The notes under the pieces are model-generated. The model searched no databases and was not told where the DNA came from. It saw only the letters and a list, made by a program, of their open reading frames with translations. From Alphaproteobacteria bacterium (GTDB taxonomy: Bacteria > Pseudomonadota > Alphaproteobacteria > TMED109), in the NCBI GenBank assembly GCA_022824395.1, contig JAJDZX010000101.1:1-64000 (forward strand): a stretch of DNA of 64,000 nt. The letters are read 5' to 3'. Both the position numbers and the translations under genes were made by a program. Positions 17,027 through 26,825 of this stretch are shown here, one piece after another (the stretch's first letter is position 1; each line of letters starts with the position of its first letter).

Positions 17027-20000
17027 CTCGACACCGGGCCCGCGCAGCGGGCTGATTGCCGCGTTCGCCCGCCACCCAACTGCGCCCAACATCCTGATGC
17101 TGATCATGGTGGCGCTGGGCATCGCGTCGCTGGATCGGCTCAACCGGCAGTTTTTCCCCGACTACTCGATCGATTACGTGAATGTCGGGGTGGTCTGGCC
17201 GGGGGCCAGCGCGGAAGAGGTCGAGCATTCGGTGCTGGCTGCCATCGAACCCGAGGTTCGTTTCCTCGATTCGGTCAAGCGTGTGATCGCCACGGCTCGG
17301 GAGGGCTACTGCGGGATCGTCATCGAGTTCCGGGAAGGAACCGATATGCAGAAGGCGCTTGCCGACGTGGAGACGGCCGTGGCCGGCGTCACGACCCTGC
17401 CGGAGACGACCGAGCGGCCGACCATCACGCGGATCATTCCGTTTGAGCAGGTCGCCCGGATCCGCGTCGCCGGGCCGTACGACGAGGCCCAGCTGCGGAG
17501 CTATGCCAAGGTCCTTCGGGACGGTCTGCTCGCCGCCGGCGCCGACAAGGTCACGATCTCGGACCTTCGTTCGCCGGAACTGGTCGTGGACGTGGACCCG
17601 GCCGCCCTCCTGGCGCTCGACCTCAGCCTGCATGAAGTTGCCAGTCGCATCGCCGCCCACTCCCGCGACGTGCCGGGAGGCGACACGCACGGTGCGGCCG
17701 AGCTGCAGGTGCGCATGCTGGGTGAACGGGCCACGGCCCGGGAGATGGCAGCACTCGAGATCGTGTCGGATGCGACCGGACGCACCTTCCGGGTCGACGA
17801 TCTGGCGACGGTCTCGGATACGTTTGCGGCGGGCATGGCGAGCGGCCGGGTCGATGGCCGGCTCGCGCTGTCGCTCCGCGTGAGCCGTTCACCGGCCAGC
17901 GACATCCTGGAGATCTGGGAGGACGTTCAGACGTATCTCAACGGCGACCTGGACGGCCTGCCCGACGATCTGGAGCTGACGCTCTACCGGATCGAGGCCG
18001 ACGGGGTGGTGAGCCGGCTCGACATGCTGGTCCGGAACGGCCTGGGGGGGCTCGCGCTGGTTCTGATCATCCTGTTCGTGTTCCTGAGCCCCCGGACGGC
18101 GTTCTGGGTGGCAGTCGGCATCCCGGCCGCCTTCGCGGCGACCCTGTTCGCGATGTACCTCTCCGGGCAGTCCATCAACATGATCAGCATGTTCGCCATG
18201 ATCATGATGCTGGGGATCGTGGTCGACGACGCGATCGTGGTTGCCGAGCACGGACAGATGCAGTGGGAGCGGGGCGTGCCTGCCCTTGACGCTTCGGTCA
18301 TGGGCGCGCGCGCCATGCTCTGGCCGGTCATCGCGGCGTCGGTCACCACCGCGTGCGCCTTCATGCCGGTGTTCTTCATGACCGGCCTCGTCGGCCAGAT
18401 CGTCGGGGCCATCCCCTTCGTCGTGGTCGCCGTCCTCCTGGCCAGCCTGTTCGAGTGCTTCCTGGTGCTGCCGGGCCATTTGCGGCATGCCTTCGCCGGG
18501 AAGTCCGTCGGCCCCCGTGAGGCCAGGGGGTTCCGGCGCTGGTTCGACCGGGGCTTCGCCTCACTGCGCGACGGGGTGTACCGCCGGTTCGTCGCCTGGG
18601 CGCTGACGCGCCGCTACCTCATGGTGGCCATCGTGGTGGCCTCGTTCCTCGCGGTCGGGGGATTGCTGGCGGGCGGCAAGGTGAAGTTTGTGTTCTTCCC
18701 CCAGCTCGAGGCCGACGTCGCTGAAGCGATGTTCTGGTTTCCCGCCGGGACCCCGCGCAGCACCGCGGAAGCCATGGTCGACGAACTGGAGCGCGCGGCC
18801 CATGCCGTCGACGATGCCGGCTTCATCGAAACCACCTACGGCTTCGTTGGGCGGCTGTCTCAATCGGGCCTGTCTGGATCGGGCCTGTCGGGGGACCATG
18901 TCGGCGGCATGATCCTGCAACTGATTCCGAACGAGGACCGGACGATCCAGCTGCAGCAGGTCATGGATGCCTGGCGGGCGGAGATTCGCCCCCTGCCGGG
19001 TCTCGAGAACCTGGTGATCGCGCCACCGCCGCGCGGCCCGCCGGGCAAGGACATCGACATCCGTCTCTCTGGTGCCGGCCCGGAGGCGCTGAAGGCGGCC
19101 GCGCTGGAGACCCGCACGCTGCTGGCGGGCTACGTGGGCGTGAACGACATCCGCGACGACTTCCCGTACGGCAAGCGTGAGCTGGCCCTGACCCTGACGC
19201 AGCGCGGCCGGGCGCTTGGGTTCACCACGGTCAGCGTCGCCCGCGAGGTGCGGGGCGCGTTCGAGGGCATCATCGCGCAGCGGCTGGCCGCGGGTGACGA
19301 GGAGCTGGTGGTCCGGGTCCGGATGCGCCCCGGCGCCATGGAGGCGCATGCGCTCCAGACCCTGTTCGTGCGGAGTCCCGCCGGGCTCCAGGTACCGCTG
19401 TCCGAGGTCGTGGATATCGAGGAGCAGCAGGGCTTCTCCGTGTTCCGGCGCGAAAACGGCGTGCGCGAGGTCACCGTTACGGCGACTGTGGATTCCAGTC
19501 GTGCCAACGCCAACGAGGTGCTGGTGCAGCTCGCGGAGGGCGCCCTTGACGATGCCGTCTCGCCGCACGGAGTACGCTGGCGGCTGGCCGGTCGGAGCGA
19601 GGAGCAGCAGGACACGCTCAGCGAAATGCGGCTGGGCGCTGGCCTCGGCCTGCTCGCGATCTACCTGACGATCGCGCTCGTGTTCGGCTCGTACACGCGT
19701 CCCATCATCGTCATGGTGGTGATTCCGTTTGCCACCGTCGGGGCGATTCTCGGGCACTGGGTCATGGGCCACGACCTTACGATCATCTCCCTGCTCGGCC
19801 TGCTCGGCCTGTCCGGCATCGTGGTCAACGGCTCGATCATCGTGGTGAATACCATCGACCGGCACATGCGCGCCGGTGAGGACCTGTTGGAGGCGGTGGT
19901 CAACGGGAGCTGCGAACGCTTCCGGGCGGTCATTCTGACCACGGCGTCGACGATCGGCGGCCTCGCGCCGCTGCTCCTGGAGACGAGCTTCCAGGCCCAG

Positions 20001-20168
20001 TTCATTCAGCCCATGGTGGTGACGATCATCTTCGGGCTGCTGGCGACGACGCCACTGGTGCTGGTCATCGTGCCCAGCCTGTTCCTGGTCCAGAACGATG
20101 CCGGGCAGCTGGTCCGGTGGCTGCTCACCGCCGCCAGAAGCCGGGGGCGAACATCACCAGCGCCGTGA
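17016..20168 (+). CDS. RND (AcrB/HAE1-like) efflux transporter
   Basis: 1050 residues, full RND length. The first helix (about 22-41) is followed by a large periplasmic loop beginning FFPDYSIDYVNV. Helix 4 carries GIVVDDAIVVAEH (about 400-412), whose two aspartates relay protons. A second repeat starts near residue 535 and ends with the GLSGIVVNGSIIVVN helix. Substrates may be drugs, detergents, lipids or signals and cannot be chosen from sequence. GTG 17016 overlaps the adaptor gene by 11 nt, so the two are coupled. The 3' end overlaps trkH convergently by 44 bp. Confidence 0.93.
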   Translation: MDNSSTPGPRSGLIAAFARHPTAPNILMLIMVALGIASLDRLNRQFFPDYSIDYVNVGVVWPGASAEEVEHSVLAAIEPEVRFLDSVKRVIATAREGYCGIVIEFREGTDMQKALADVETAVAGVTTLPETTERPTITRIIPFEQVARIRVAGPYDEAQLRSYAKVLRDGLLAAGADKVTISDLRSPELVVDVDPAALLALDLSLHEVASRIAAHSRDVPGGDTHGAAELQVRMLGERATAREMAALEIVSDATGRTFRVDDLATVSDTFAAGMASGRVDGRLALSLRVSRSPASDILEIWEDVQTYLNGDLDGLPDDLELTLYRIEADGVVSRLDMLVRNGLGGLALVLIILFVFLSPRTAFWVAVGIPAAFAATLFAMYLSGQSINMISMFAMIMMLGIVVDDAIVVAEHGQMQWERGVPALDASVMGARAMLWPVIAASVTTACAFMPVFFMTGLVGQIVGAIPFVVVAVLLASLFECFLVLPGHLRHAFAGKSVGPREARGFRRWFDRGFASLRDGVYRRFVAWALTRRYLMVAIVVASFLAVGGLLAGGKVKFVFFPQLEADVAEAMFWFPAGTPRSTAEAMVDELERAAHAVDDAGFIETTYGFVGRLSQSGLSGSGLSGDHVGGMILQLIPNEDRTIQLQQVMDAWRAEIRPLPGLENLVIAPPPRGPPGKDIDIRLSGAGPEALKAAALETRTLLAGYVGVNDIRDDFPYGKRELALTLTQRGRALGFTTVSVAREVRGAFEGIIAQRLAAGDEELVVRVRMRPGAMEAHALQTLFVRSPAGLQVPLSEVVDIEEQQGFSVFRRENGVREVTVTATVDSSRANANEVLVQLAEGALDDAVSPHGVRWRLAGRSEEQQDTLSEMRLGAGLGLLAIYLTIALVFGSYTRPIIVMVVIPFATVGAILGHWVMGHDLTIISLLGLLGLSGIVVNGSIIVVNTIDRHMRAGEDLLEAVVNGSCERFRAVILTTASTIGGLAPLLLETSFQAQFIQPMVVTIIFGLLATTPLVLVIVPSLFLVQNDAGQLVRWLLTAARSRGRTSPAP

Positions 20169-21591
20169 GGAATTCGAGCCGGCCGAGCAGCATGCCGAAG
20201 GACAGGGCCCATTTCGCCGCATCCGGGAGCGGCGCATACGAGCCGGCCGGCCCCACGATCGGACCCAGCCCCGGCCCCACGATGGCGACCGCCGAGGCGG
20301 CGGCCGAGAGTGACGTCAGGCGATCGAGCCCGAGGATCGACAGGAAACCCGCCAGGACCGTGACGGTGACCAGGAACAGCGCGGCGATGCTCAGGACCGG
20401 TCGGAGCGTGTCCTCGCTGATCCGCTTGCCCGCCAACCGCGGCGTGCTCACGAGCCGCGGCTGGGGCACCTTCCTGAGCTGCGCCGCCACCAGCGCCAGC
20501 ATCACCTGAATCCGAAAGATCCGCAGGCCGCCGGTCGTGCTGCCGCTGCACCCGCCGACGAACATCAGGAGGAACAGCAGGGCGGTCGTGCCGCCGCCCC
20601 AGCCGGAGAAGTCCTCCGTCGCGTACCCCGTTCCGGTCATCACCGAGATCACGTTGAAGGCCGAGCGGCGCAGGGCATCGAGAGGCCCGGCCCCGGTACC
20701 GAGCCAGAGCCAGAGCATGACGGCACCGACCGCGGCGACGACGACCGCAAAGAAGGTCCCGACTTCCGGGTTGCCGGCGAAGCGCCGCCAGTTCCCCTCG
20801 GCGATCTGGCGGTAGCCGATGAACGGCAGCGAGGCCGCGAGCATGCCGATGATGACGACGGTTTCGACGGCCCCGCTCTGCCAGGCCCCCACGGAGCCGT
20901 CGCGCGTGGAGTAGCCGCCGGTGGCGATCGTCGTCATGGCATGGCACAGGGCGTCGAACCATTCCATGCCGGCGACCCGGAGCAGCAGGACCCAGATGGC
21001 GGTGAGAATCAGGTAGATCCGGACCAGGACCAGCGCCAGCCGGGCGTCACTCAGTTTCCGGCCACCGCTCAGGCTGTCCTGGTCGACGCGGATGACTTCC
21101 ATGCCGCCGATTTCCCGGAACGGCAGCATGACCAACGCGATGACCACGATGCCGAGCCCGCCGAACCACTGCAGCATGGCGCGCCAGAGCAGCACGCCCG
21201 GCGGCCGCTGTTCGAGGTCGGTGAACACCGATGCGCCGGTGGTGGTGAGCCCCGAGGCAGCCTCGAAGAACGCATCCGTGTAGTTGATTCGATGATCGGC
21301 GAAGTAGAGGGGAAGCGCTGCCAGCACGATGGCGAGGAGCCACCAGAGCGTGATCAGCGCCAGGACCTGCCGGGGGTCGTGGTTGCGGCCGAAGTCACCG
21401 GCCAGCGGGCCGCTCCGGCAGGCCAGGACGAGGGCGATGCCCACGAAGGCGGTCGCGGCGCCGGTGCCGGCGAAGGCGAGCGCCGACGGCTGCCTGGCCA
21501 GCAGGTCTGCCGCCATGGGGATCAGCATGGCGCCCCCCACCGGGAGCATCAGGATCCCGGTAAGGTGAAGGACCGGCCGGATTCGCAGCAT
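20125..21591 (-). CDS. trkH: Potassium uptake protein TrkH/TrkG-type
   Basis: 488-residue inner-membrane K+ channel subunit of the Trk system, which works with the cytoplasmic NAD-binding TrkA (absent here). The four pore loops are visible: GLTTTGASVFTDL, MTTIATGGYSTRD, SVMTGTGYATEDF and a degenerate last loop around AAASAVAIVGPGLGPIVG. GGCSGSTTGGLRIFR between repeats is typical. It ends inside the RND gene's 3' end on the opposite strand. folE starts 15 bp below its 3'-to-5' neighbour, in the same direction but upstream genes differ. Confidence 0.94.
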   Translation of the reverse strand: MLRIRPVLHLTGILMLPVGGAMLIPMAADLLARQPSALAFAGTGAATAFVGIALVLACRSGPLAGDFGRNHDPRQVLALITLWWLLAIVLAALPLYFADHRINYTDAFFEAASGLTTTGASVFTDLEQRPPGVLLWRAMLQWFGGLGIVVIALVMLPFREIGGMEVIRVDQDSLSGGRKLSDARLALVLVRIYLILTAIWVLLLRVAGMEWFDALCHAMTTIATGGYSTRDGSVGAWQSGAVETVVIIGMLAASLPFIGYRQIAEGNWRRFAGNPEVGTFFAVVVAAVGAVMLWLWLGTGAGPLDALRRSAFNVISVMTGTGYATEDFSGWGGGTTALLFLLMFVGGCSGSTTGGLRIFRIQVMLALVAAQLRKVPQPRLVSTPRLAGKRISEDTLRPVLSIAALFLVTVTVLAGFLSILGLDRLTSLSAAASAVAIVGPGLGPIVGPAGSYAPLPDAAKWALSFGMLLGRLEFLTALVMFAPGFWRR

Positions 21592-21605
21592 TCGCTGTCG
21601 GGTAC

Positions 21606-22190
21606 CTAGCGGGGTCCCCGGTCAATCAGGTAGAGGAACTCGCGGCGGGTCGAGGGGTCTTCACGGAAGGCCCCCGTCATGCGGCTGGTGACCATGACGG
21701 CGTTCCGCTTGTTGACGCCGCGGGTGGAGACGCAGAAGTGCTCCGCCTCGATCACCACCCCGACGCCCCGCGGCCGCAGCTCCTCGGTGATCGTGTCGGC
21801 GATCTGGGCCGTCATCTTTTCCTGCAGCTGCAGCCGCTTCGCGAAGACGTCGACGAGACGGGCGAGCTTGCTCAGCCCCACCACCCGGCGATCCGGAAGA
21901 TAGCCGACATGCGCAGTGCCGATGATCGGGGTGAGGTGGTGTTCGCAGTGCGACGAGAACGGAATGGCCCGGAGGGCGACGATCTCGTCGTAGCCCTCGG
22001 TTTCCTCAAAGGTTCGACGCAGGATGGCGCCGGGGTCCTTGGCGTAGCCGGCGAAGTGCTCGTCGTACGCGCGGATGACGCGGCTCGGCGTGGCGGCCAG
22101 GCCCTCGCGGTCGGGATCCTCGCCGATCCAGCGAATCAGGGTGCGAACCGCCGCCTCGGCCTCCGCACGCGACGGGTGTTCGCCGTCCAT
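21606..22190 (-). CDS. folE: GTP cyclohydrolase I
   Basis: Converts GTP to 7,8-dihydroneopterin triphosphate, the first step of folate/tetrahydropterin synthesis. 194 residues, typical length. The zinc and active-site segment [14 protein letters not shown] and the second cysteine in [15 protein letters not shown] are intact, as is the [18 protein letters not shown] helix pair. The ATG overlaps the apaG stop (ATGA), so translation is coupled. A longer upstream frame is a shadow of apaG. Confidence 0.96.
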   Translation of the reverse strand: MDGEHPSRAEAEAAVRTLIRWIGEDPDREGLAATPSRVIRAYDEHFAGYAKDPGAILRRTFEETEGYDEIVALRAIPFSSHCEHHLTPIIGTAHVGYLPDRRVVGLSKLARLVDVFAKRLQLQEKMTAQIADTITEELRPRGVGVVIEAEHFCVSTRGVNKRNAVMVTSRMTGAFREDPSTRREFLYLIDRGPR

Positions 22191-22642
22191 CAGTGGAGCG
22201 TACGCTGGGACCAGGGGCTCTCGAGCGGGAACGCCGGAATCTCGACTTCGAACGTCTGGCCGTCTTCGCCCTGCATCGAGTACGTGCCGCTCATGATTCC
22301 AGACGGCTGCGACAGCGGGGTGCCGGAGGCGTACTCGAAAGTCTCGCCCGGAGCCAGCACCGGCTGTTCGCCGACGACGCCCTCGCCCTTCACCTCGATG
22401 GCCTGGCCGCGGCCGTCGACGATCCGCCAGTGGCGGGTCATCAGCTGTACCTTGCCGGCGCCGCGGTTCTCGATGCGTACCTGGTAGGCCCACAGGTAAC
22501 GTTCCTCGTGGGGCACGGACTGCTCTTCGAGATAGAAGGGCCGCACGCGGACTGTGATCCCGCAGCTTTCCTTTTGGTACCAGTGTCCTTCGTCGTCGTC
22601 TTCGGGCTCGGGCTCGGCCACGTCAAATGGGTCTTCATGCAT
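22190..22642 (-). CDS. apaG: ApaG/CorD-family protein
   Basis: 150 residues with a complete ApaG (fibronectin-III-like beta) domain: [41 protein letters not shown] and [10 protein letters not shown]. The biochemical role is unsettled; it is linked to Co2+/Mg2+ tolerance and Ap4A metabolism in enterobacteria. The first 22 residues (an acidic [10 protein letters not shown]-type stretch) extend beyond the usual ~125-residue protein. It starts 3 nt after the radical SAM stop and overlaps folE, so it is the middle gene of a three-gene operon. Confidence 0.92.
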   Translation of the reverse strand: MHEDPFDVAEPEPEDDDEGHWYQKESCGITVRVRPFYLEEQSVPHEERYLWAYQVRIENRGAGKVQLMTRHWRIVDGRGQAIEVKGEGVVGEQPVLAPGETFEYASGTPLSQPSGIMSGTYSMQGEDGQTFEVEIPAFPLESPWSQRTLH

Positions 22643-22644
22643 GA

Positions 22645-23604
22645 TCAGCTCGCCGAACAGTTGGCGCCGCCAAGGACGCAGAACTGCGCACAAAAGGGGT
22701 GATTGAGCGCCACGCTCTGCCGCGCGTCAGACAGGTTGGCGCCCAGCTCCAGCGTCTCGTCGTAGGGCAGCAGCGTGCAAGGGACCACCGCGGGGCCGGA
22801 CGCTCCCTTCCGCCGCACCACCATCCGCGACGAGGCGCACATCATGGAGTCGGGATCCACGTCCAGGATCTGCCAGCAGGACTGGGTGATCTCCGGCACC
22901 TCGCGGCCGCGGTCCATCAGCGGGAACAGCACCAGGCGCGCCGGGTCGTACGCATCGACATCAAGGTCGTGCTCCCGGAACAGCGCCGCGAAGCCGGCCC
23001 GCATCTCGGTCTCGGATTCGTCGTCGAGGCGGCGGCACGCGACATGGACCCGGAAGCCATGGTCGCGCAGCCAGCGGAGCCCTCGCATGGCCGGCGCCCA
23101 CGAGCGCGGGCCGCGGACCGCCTCATGCCGTTCCGCACCGTAATGGTCGAGCGAGACCCGGATGGTCAGGTCGCCGCGGCCGGCCAGGCCAGCCAGGCTG
23201 GCTGCCTGCTTCTCCATCGGGCGCATCGCGTTGGTCAGCACCAGCACCTGAAAGCCGCGGTCGAGGCTGCATGCCAGCATGGCGACCAGATCGGGATTCA
23301 TGAAGGGCTCGCCGCCGGTGAACCCGATCTGCCGGGTGGCCAGACCGGCGGCCCGGATTTCGTCCAGATAGGCCTGGACTTCCCCGAGGGACAGGTACTG
23401 CAGCCGGTCGTTGCGGGGGCTGGATTCGATGTAGCAGCCTTGGCATGCGAGATTGCAGAGCGTGCCCGTGTTGAACCAGAGCGTATCGAGCCGGCGCAGC
23501 GTGACCCGCGCGCGCGGGCTGCCGTCAAGCGTGTAGTCGGGGTCGGCGTACTTGGCCGATTTCGCGGCGAGTATTGGCGATTCGGGAACGGCGTAAGCGT
23601 CCAT
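22645..23604 (-). CDS. Radical SAM protein with additional C-terminal cysteines
   Basis: 319 residues. C50, C54 and C57 (CNLACQGCY) bind the radical SAM 4Fe-4S cluster, and FTGGEPFMNP follows as the SAM-contacting GGE motif. The second half holds further cysteines (CWQIL, MMCASSR, VVPCTLL, then FCAQFCVLGGANC at the very end) that could bind an auxiliary cluster in a SPASM/twitch-like arrangement. Substrate is unknown. As first gene of an operon with apaG and folE it may act in pterin/folate-related or redox metabolism, which is only contextual inference. Confidence 0.85.
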   Translation of the reverse strand: MDAYAVPESPILAAKSAKYADPDYTLDGSPRARVTLRRLDTLWFNTGTLCNLACQGCYIESSPRNDRLQYLSLGEVQAYLDEIRAAGLATRQIGFTGGEPFMNPDLVAMLACSLDRGFQVLVLTNAMRPMEKQAASLAGLAGRGDLTIRVSLDHYGAERHEAVRGPRSWAPAMRGLRWLRDHGFRVHVACRRLDDESETEMRAGFAALFREHDLDVDAYDPARLVLFPLMDRGREVPEITQSCWQILDVDPDSMMCASSRMVVRRKGASGPAVVPCTLLPYDETLELGANLSDARQSVALNHPFCAQFCVLGGANCSAS

Positions 23605-23799
23605 GGGCAGTTCCGAGCAGAAATTGCCCCGGGGACGGGCACGGGATCAAGATAGCGCAGGGTAATCACCCATTCTATACCGGAACCCACTTTCCCGCCG
23701 GCTCCGGGCGGCCCCGGAGCGCGGTTCCGGGGGGCCTTTGACCGGGGGCGGGGCTGCGGATACCTTCGATGCCAGCGTCGGATGGATGCTGGTGTTCGC

Positions 23800-23874
23800 G
23801 CGGGCGTAGTTCAGTGGTAGAACGTCAGCTTCCCAAGCTGAATGTCGCCGGTTCGATCCCGGCCGTCCGCTCCA
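23800..23874 (+). tRNA. tRNA-Gly (anticodon CCC)
   Basis: A complete cloverleaf: acceptor GCGGGCG pairs with CGTCCGC, with a U discriminator and encoded CCA. The anticodon arm is TCAGC-TTCCCAA-GCTGA, giving anticodon CCC, and the T arm is GCCGG-TTCGATC-CCGGC. It reads GGG codons, which are plentiful in this GC-rich genome. Confidence 0.95.
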
Positions 23875-24456
23875 GTGCCGTCTGACAGCTCGGCGCCCTT
23901 TCGGGTGACCGTCTCGGGCCTGCGCACGGTCCAGCATTCCCGCTTTGGCCGGCCCGGCCACGTGGTGTCCATCCTCGATCCCGGCAACCGGACGCCCCGG
24001 CCGCTCCGGAGCGGCAACGGCGGGCGCGTGACCCGGATGGCATTCCACGACGCGGTGCGGCCGGTTCGGGGCAAGCAGCTGCCGTCGGCCACGCACATCC
24101 GCCGGCTGGTTCGCCTCGGCCGCCGACTTGCGGTGGCGCGCTGCCGGCACGTGCACGTCCACTGCTACCAGGGCGTCTCCCGGTCTACGGCGGCCGCCCT
24201 GATCGTGATGGCCGCCGGCAGCGGCGGAGCCGCCGCCGCCGGCCTGCTGGAGGAGCTCGACCGGATTCGCCCGAAGAACTGGCCGAACAGCCGGATGGTG
24301 GCGCTCGCCGACCGGCAGATGGGCTATCGTGGAAGCCTGACCGCGGCCCTGCGGACGCACCAGAGGCGGAAGGCCCGGCGGGATCCCTCCCTGGCCCGGA
24401 TCATTCGCTCGCATTCGTTCGGACACCGCCGCCACGAGGTTCCGGAAGGCGCGTGA
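23875..24456 (+). CDS. Dual-specificity/tyrosine protein phosphatase-like protein
   Basis: About 193 residues with the cysteine-phosphatase signature HCYQGVSRST (96-105): nucleophile C97 and phosphate-binding R103. The fold is small, with a basic C-terminal tail (RTHQRRKARRDPS). In this family such short proteins are predicted protein phosphatases; the target is unknown. The most sensible start is GTG 23875, directly abutting the CCA end of tRNA-Gly; longer frames would run into the tRNA. It may therefore be expressed by processing of a tRNA-mRNA transcript. The next gene is hrcA, 72 bp downstream. Confidence 0.75.
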   Translation: MPSDSSAPFRVTVSGLRTVQHSRFGRPGHVVSILDPGNRTPRPLRSGNGGRVTRMAFHDAVRPVRGKQLPSATHIRRLVRLGRRLAVARCRHVHVHCYQGVSRSTAAALIVMAAGSGGAAAAGLLEELDRIRPKNWPNSRMVALADRQMGYRGSLTAALRTHQRRKARRDPSLARIIRSHSFGHRRHEVPEGA

Positions 24457-24528
24457 GGCCGACGGACGGACAGGCGCCGGGGCTGGACGGCGCGGCCATG
24501 AAGGGATGATTGAGGCAGGGAAGACGCG

Positions 24529-25605
24529 ATGCGGAAGACGACCGGCGAGGAGAGCACCAGTCCGTTAAGCGAGCTCGACGCACGCTCGCAGGAGATTTTC
24601 CGCCAGGTCGTGGAATCGTACCTCGAAGGCGGCGCCCCCGTGGGATCGCAGACCGTCGCCAAGGAGCTGAACGGCGCCCTGTCGCCGGCGTCGGTGCGGG
24701 CGGTCATGGCGGAGCTGGAGGGGCTCGGGTTCCTGTACGCGCCGCACGTCTCGGCCGGTCGGCTCCCGACCGAGCGCGGGCTCCGCCTGTTCATCGACGG
24801 GCTGCTCAAGCTAGGCGATCTGCCGCCGTCCGACTGCAGCCGCATCGAGGCGCTCTGCGCCGGGGCGGGCCGCAACCTGCGCGAAGTACTGCGCGAGGTC
24901 GGGGAGGGGCTGTCCGGCCTCGCGCAGTGCGCGTCCCTGGTGATTACGCCGAAGGAGGAGCAGCGCGCGATCAAGCACATCGAGTTCGTGCGGCTGGATC
25001 CGGGGCGGGCGCTGGTGGTGATCGTCGACACCCACGATCTGGTGGAGAACCGCCTGATCGACCTGCCGCCCGGGCTGCCGGCGCATGCACTGATCGAGGC
25101 TTCCAACTACCTCAATGACCGCTTCGCCGGACGCTCGCTCGAGGAGGCGGGCCGGGCGATCGAGGCGGACATGGCGGCGGACCAGGCGGAGCTGGACGCG
25201 GCGACCCAGAAGGTGATCGAGGCGGGACTCGCGGTTCGCACGGCAGCCGACGGTGACCCGTCGCTGATCCTGACCGGCCGGGCCCGCACCCTGGAGGGCG
25301 TGCAGGAGCGGGCCGACATGGAGCGGGTGCAACTCCTGTTCGAGGCGCTCGAGCGCGGCCGCACGCTCCGCCGGCTGCTCGATTCGACCCTGCAGGGGTC
25401 CGGCGTGCACGTGTTCATCGGGGCCGAGACCGAACTGTTCGCGCTGTCGGGCTGCTCGATGATCGTCGCGCCCCTCGTGCAGAACGAGAGCGGCGCGGGT
25501 CCCTTGGGCGCGATCGGCGTGATCGGGCCCACGCGGCTCAACTACGCCCGCATCATCCCGATGGTGGATTACACGGCGCGTGCCGTGGGCCGCCTGCTCG
25601 GCTGA
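24529..25605 (+). CDS. hrcA: Heat-inducible transcription repressor HrcA
   Basis: Represses groESL (and sometimes dnaK) by binding CIRCE elements. 358 residues, standard length. The N-terminal winged helix (SQEIFRQVVESYLEGGAPVGSQTVAK; LSPASVRAVMAELEGLGFL) is followed by SAGRLPTERGLRLFIDGLL and the GAF-like dimer domain ending LNYARIIPMVDYTARAVG. No CIRCE inverted repeat was seen in front of grpE, dnaK or hrcA itself, so its target is probably outside this window, as in many alphaproteobacteria. Confidence 0.95.
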   Translation: MRKTTGEESTSPLSELDARSQEIFRQVVESYLEGGAPVGSQTVAKELNGALSPASVRAVMAELEGLGFLYAPHVSAGRLPTERGLRLFIDGLLKLGDLPPSDCSRIEALCAGAGRNLREVLREVGEGLSGLAQCASLVITPKEEQRAIKHIEFVRLDPGRALVVIVDTHDLVENRLIDLPPGLPAHALIEASNYLNDRFAGRSLEEAGRAIEADMAADQAELDAATQKVIEAGLAVRTAADGDPSLILTGRARTLEGVQERADMERVQLLFEALERGRTLRRLLDSTLQGSGVHVFIGAETELFALSGCSMIVAPLVQNESGAGPLGAIGVIGPTRLNYARIIPMVDYTARAVGRLLG

Positions 25606-25678
25606 GCATGGCCGGACGGTGCGCCGCCGCAGATGTCCCGCCGGGCGGGGCCGGAACCCGGTGGACAGGCGGGAAGCG

Positions 25679-26452
25679 ATGATGAACGGGCCCGACGCTG
25701 GCGGCGATCCATCGGCCCGCCTGCGGGACGAGCTCGATTCAGCCCGGTGCATCCTGATCTTCACGGGTGCTGGAATCAGCACGGAGTCGGGCATCCCGGA
25801 CTTCCGCAGCCCGGGCGGCGTGTGGGACCGCAACCAGCCCATCCTGTTTGACGATTTCCTGCGGTCCGAGGAGATGCGGCGCGAAAGCTGGCGCCGGAAG
25901 CGCGAGACGGACCGCTCGATCGGGCAGGCCGGCCCCAACCGCGGTCACCGGGCGATCGCCGATCTGGTGCAGCGGAATCCCGCGTCGGTGGTCGTGACCC
26001 AGAACGTCGACGGCCTGCATCAGGCGTCCGGCGTTCCGGAGGGGCAACTCGTCGAACTGCACGGCAACGCCACCTACGCGGCCTGCTGCGACTGCGGGCT
26101 GCGGCACGAGCTCGACGCCATCTTCCGCGCGTTCGACCGTGACGAGACGCTCCCGACCTGCCGGGGTTGCGGCAGCCCCTACGTCAAGAGCGCGACGATT
26201 TCGTTCGGGCAGCCCATGCCAGTCGAGGCGATGCGCCGCGCCGAGGCAGCGGCCCGCGCGTGCGATCTCGCGATCGCCGTCGGATCTTCACTGGTCGTCT
26301 ACCCGGCGGCGGACGTGCCCCTGATGGCGAAGCAGCACGGTGCGCGCTACGCAATCCTCAACCGTGAGCCCACGCCGCAGGATGGCTATGCCGACCTCGT
26401 GGTCCACGGCGAAATCGGCCCCGTCCTCGGCGACGCCGTCGACATCGACTGA
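25679..26452 (+). CDS. Sir2-family NAD-dependent protein deacylase
   Basis: About 257 residues. GAGISTESGIPDFR (30-43) binds NAD, TQNVDGLH is the ribose/active-site segment, and the catalytic histidine is in LHGN. Cysteines in CCDCG and CRGCG form the zinc module. It removes acyl groups from lysines using NAD+. The start pair ATGATG at 25679/25682 follows GGGAAG. It stands between hrcA and grpE, where these two are often adjacent, and follows hrcA by 73 bp in the same direction. Confidence 0.92.
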   Translation: MMNGPDAGGDPSARLRDELDSARCILIFTGAGISTESGIPDFRSPGGVWDRNQPILFDDFLRSEEMRRESWRRKRETDRSIGQAGPNRGHRAIADLVQRNPASVVVTQNVDGLHQASGVPEGQLVELHGNATYAACCDCGLRHELDAIFRAFDRDETLPTCRGCGSPYVKSATISFGQPMPVEAMRRAEAAARACDLAIAVGSSLVVYPAADVPLMAKQHGARYAILNREPTPQDGYADLVVHGEIGPVLGDAVDID

Positions 26453-26825
26453 CTCAGGGCCAGACGGGGCCACGCACCGGCCGGCTCGAATGCCAGTCGG
26501 GGAACATCACACGGGCGACACCGGCCGCGCGTAGCGGCGGCGCGGGCGTCACCCGCTTTACGGAAGGCAGCCAACTGCAGCCGGGTGGATCGGATGTAGC
26601 GATGGGGCGATCAAGCGTGGATCGTCGTGAGTGCCGACCGCGGCGGAACCGTATCTGTGCTGCATGGAGGATGACGGCTGGCGGGACCATGTTGCATCTC
26701 GGAAGCGGCTCGACTTCAGGTAGTGTGTCGGCGTACCGGTCAGCGGCCAAACCTTGATATCTTGGAGTTATTAGAACACTATGTTCAGAACGTAGAACCT
26801 TGTGCACAATGACGAGAGACTAAAC
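26453..26825. other. Intergenic stretch with AGAAC repeats before the PIN module
   Basis: No gene in the first 280 bp. The last 70 bp become AT-rich and carry AGAAC three times (near 26773, 26787 and 26795) with GAACACTATGTTC (26774-26786) as an imperfect palindrome, just upstream of the 162-aa gene. This looks like a promoter-operator of the downstream two-gene module, consistent with toxin-antitoxin autoregulation. I see no clear terminator for sir2. Confidence 0.4.
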
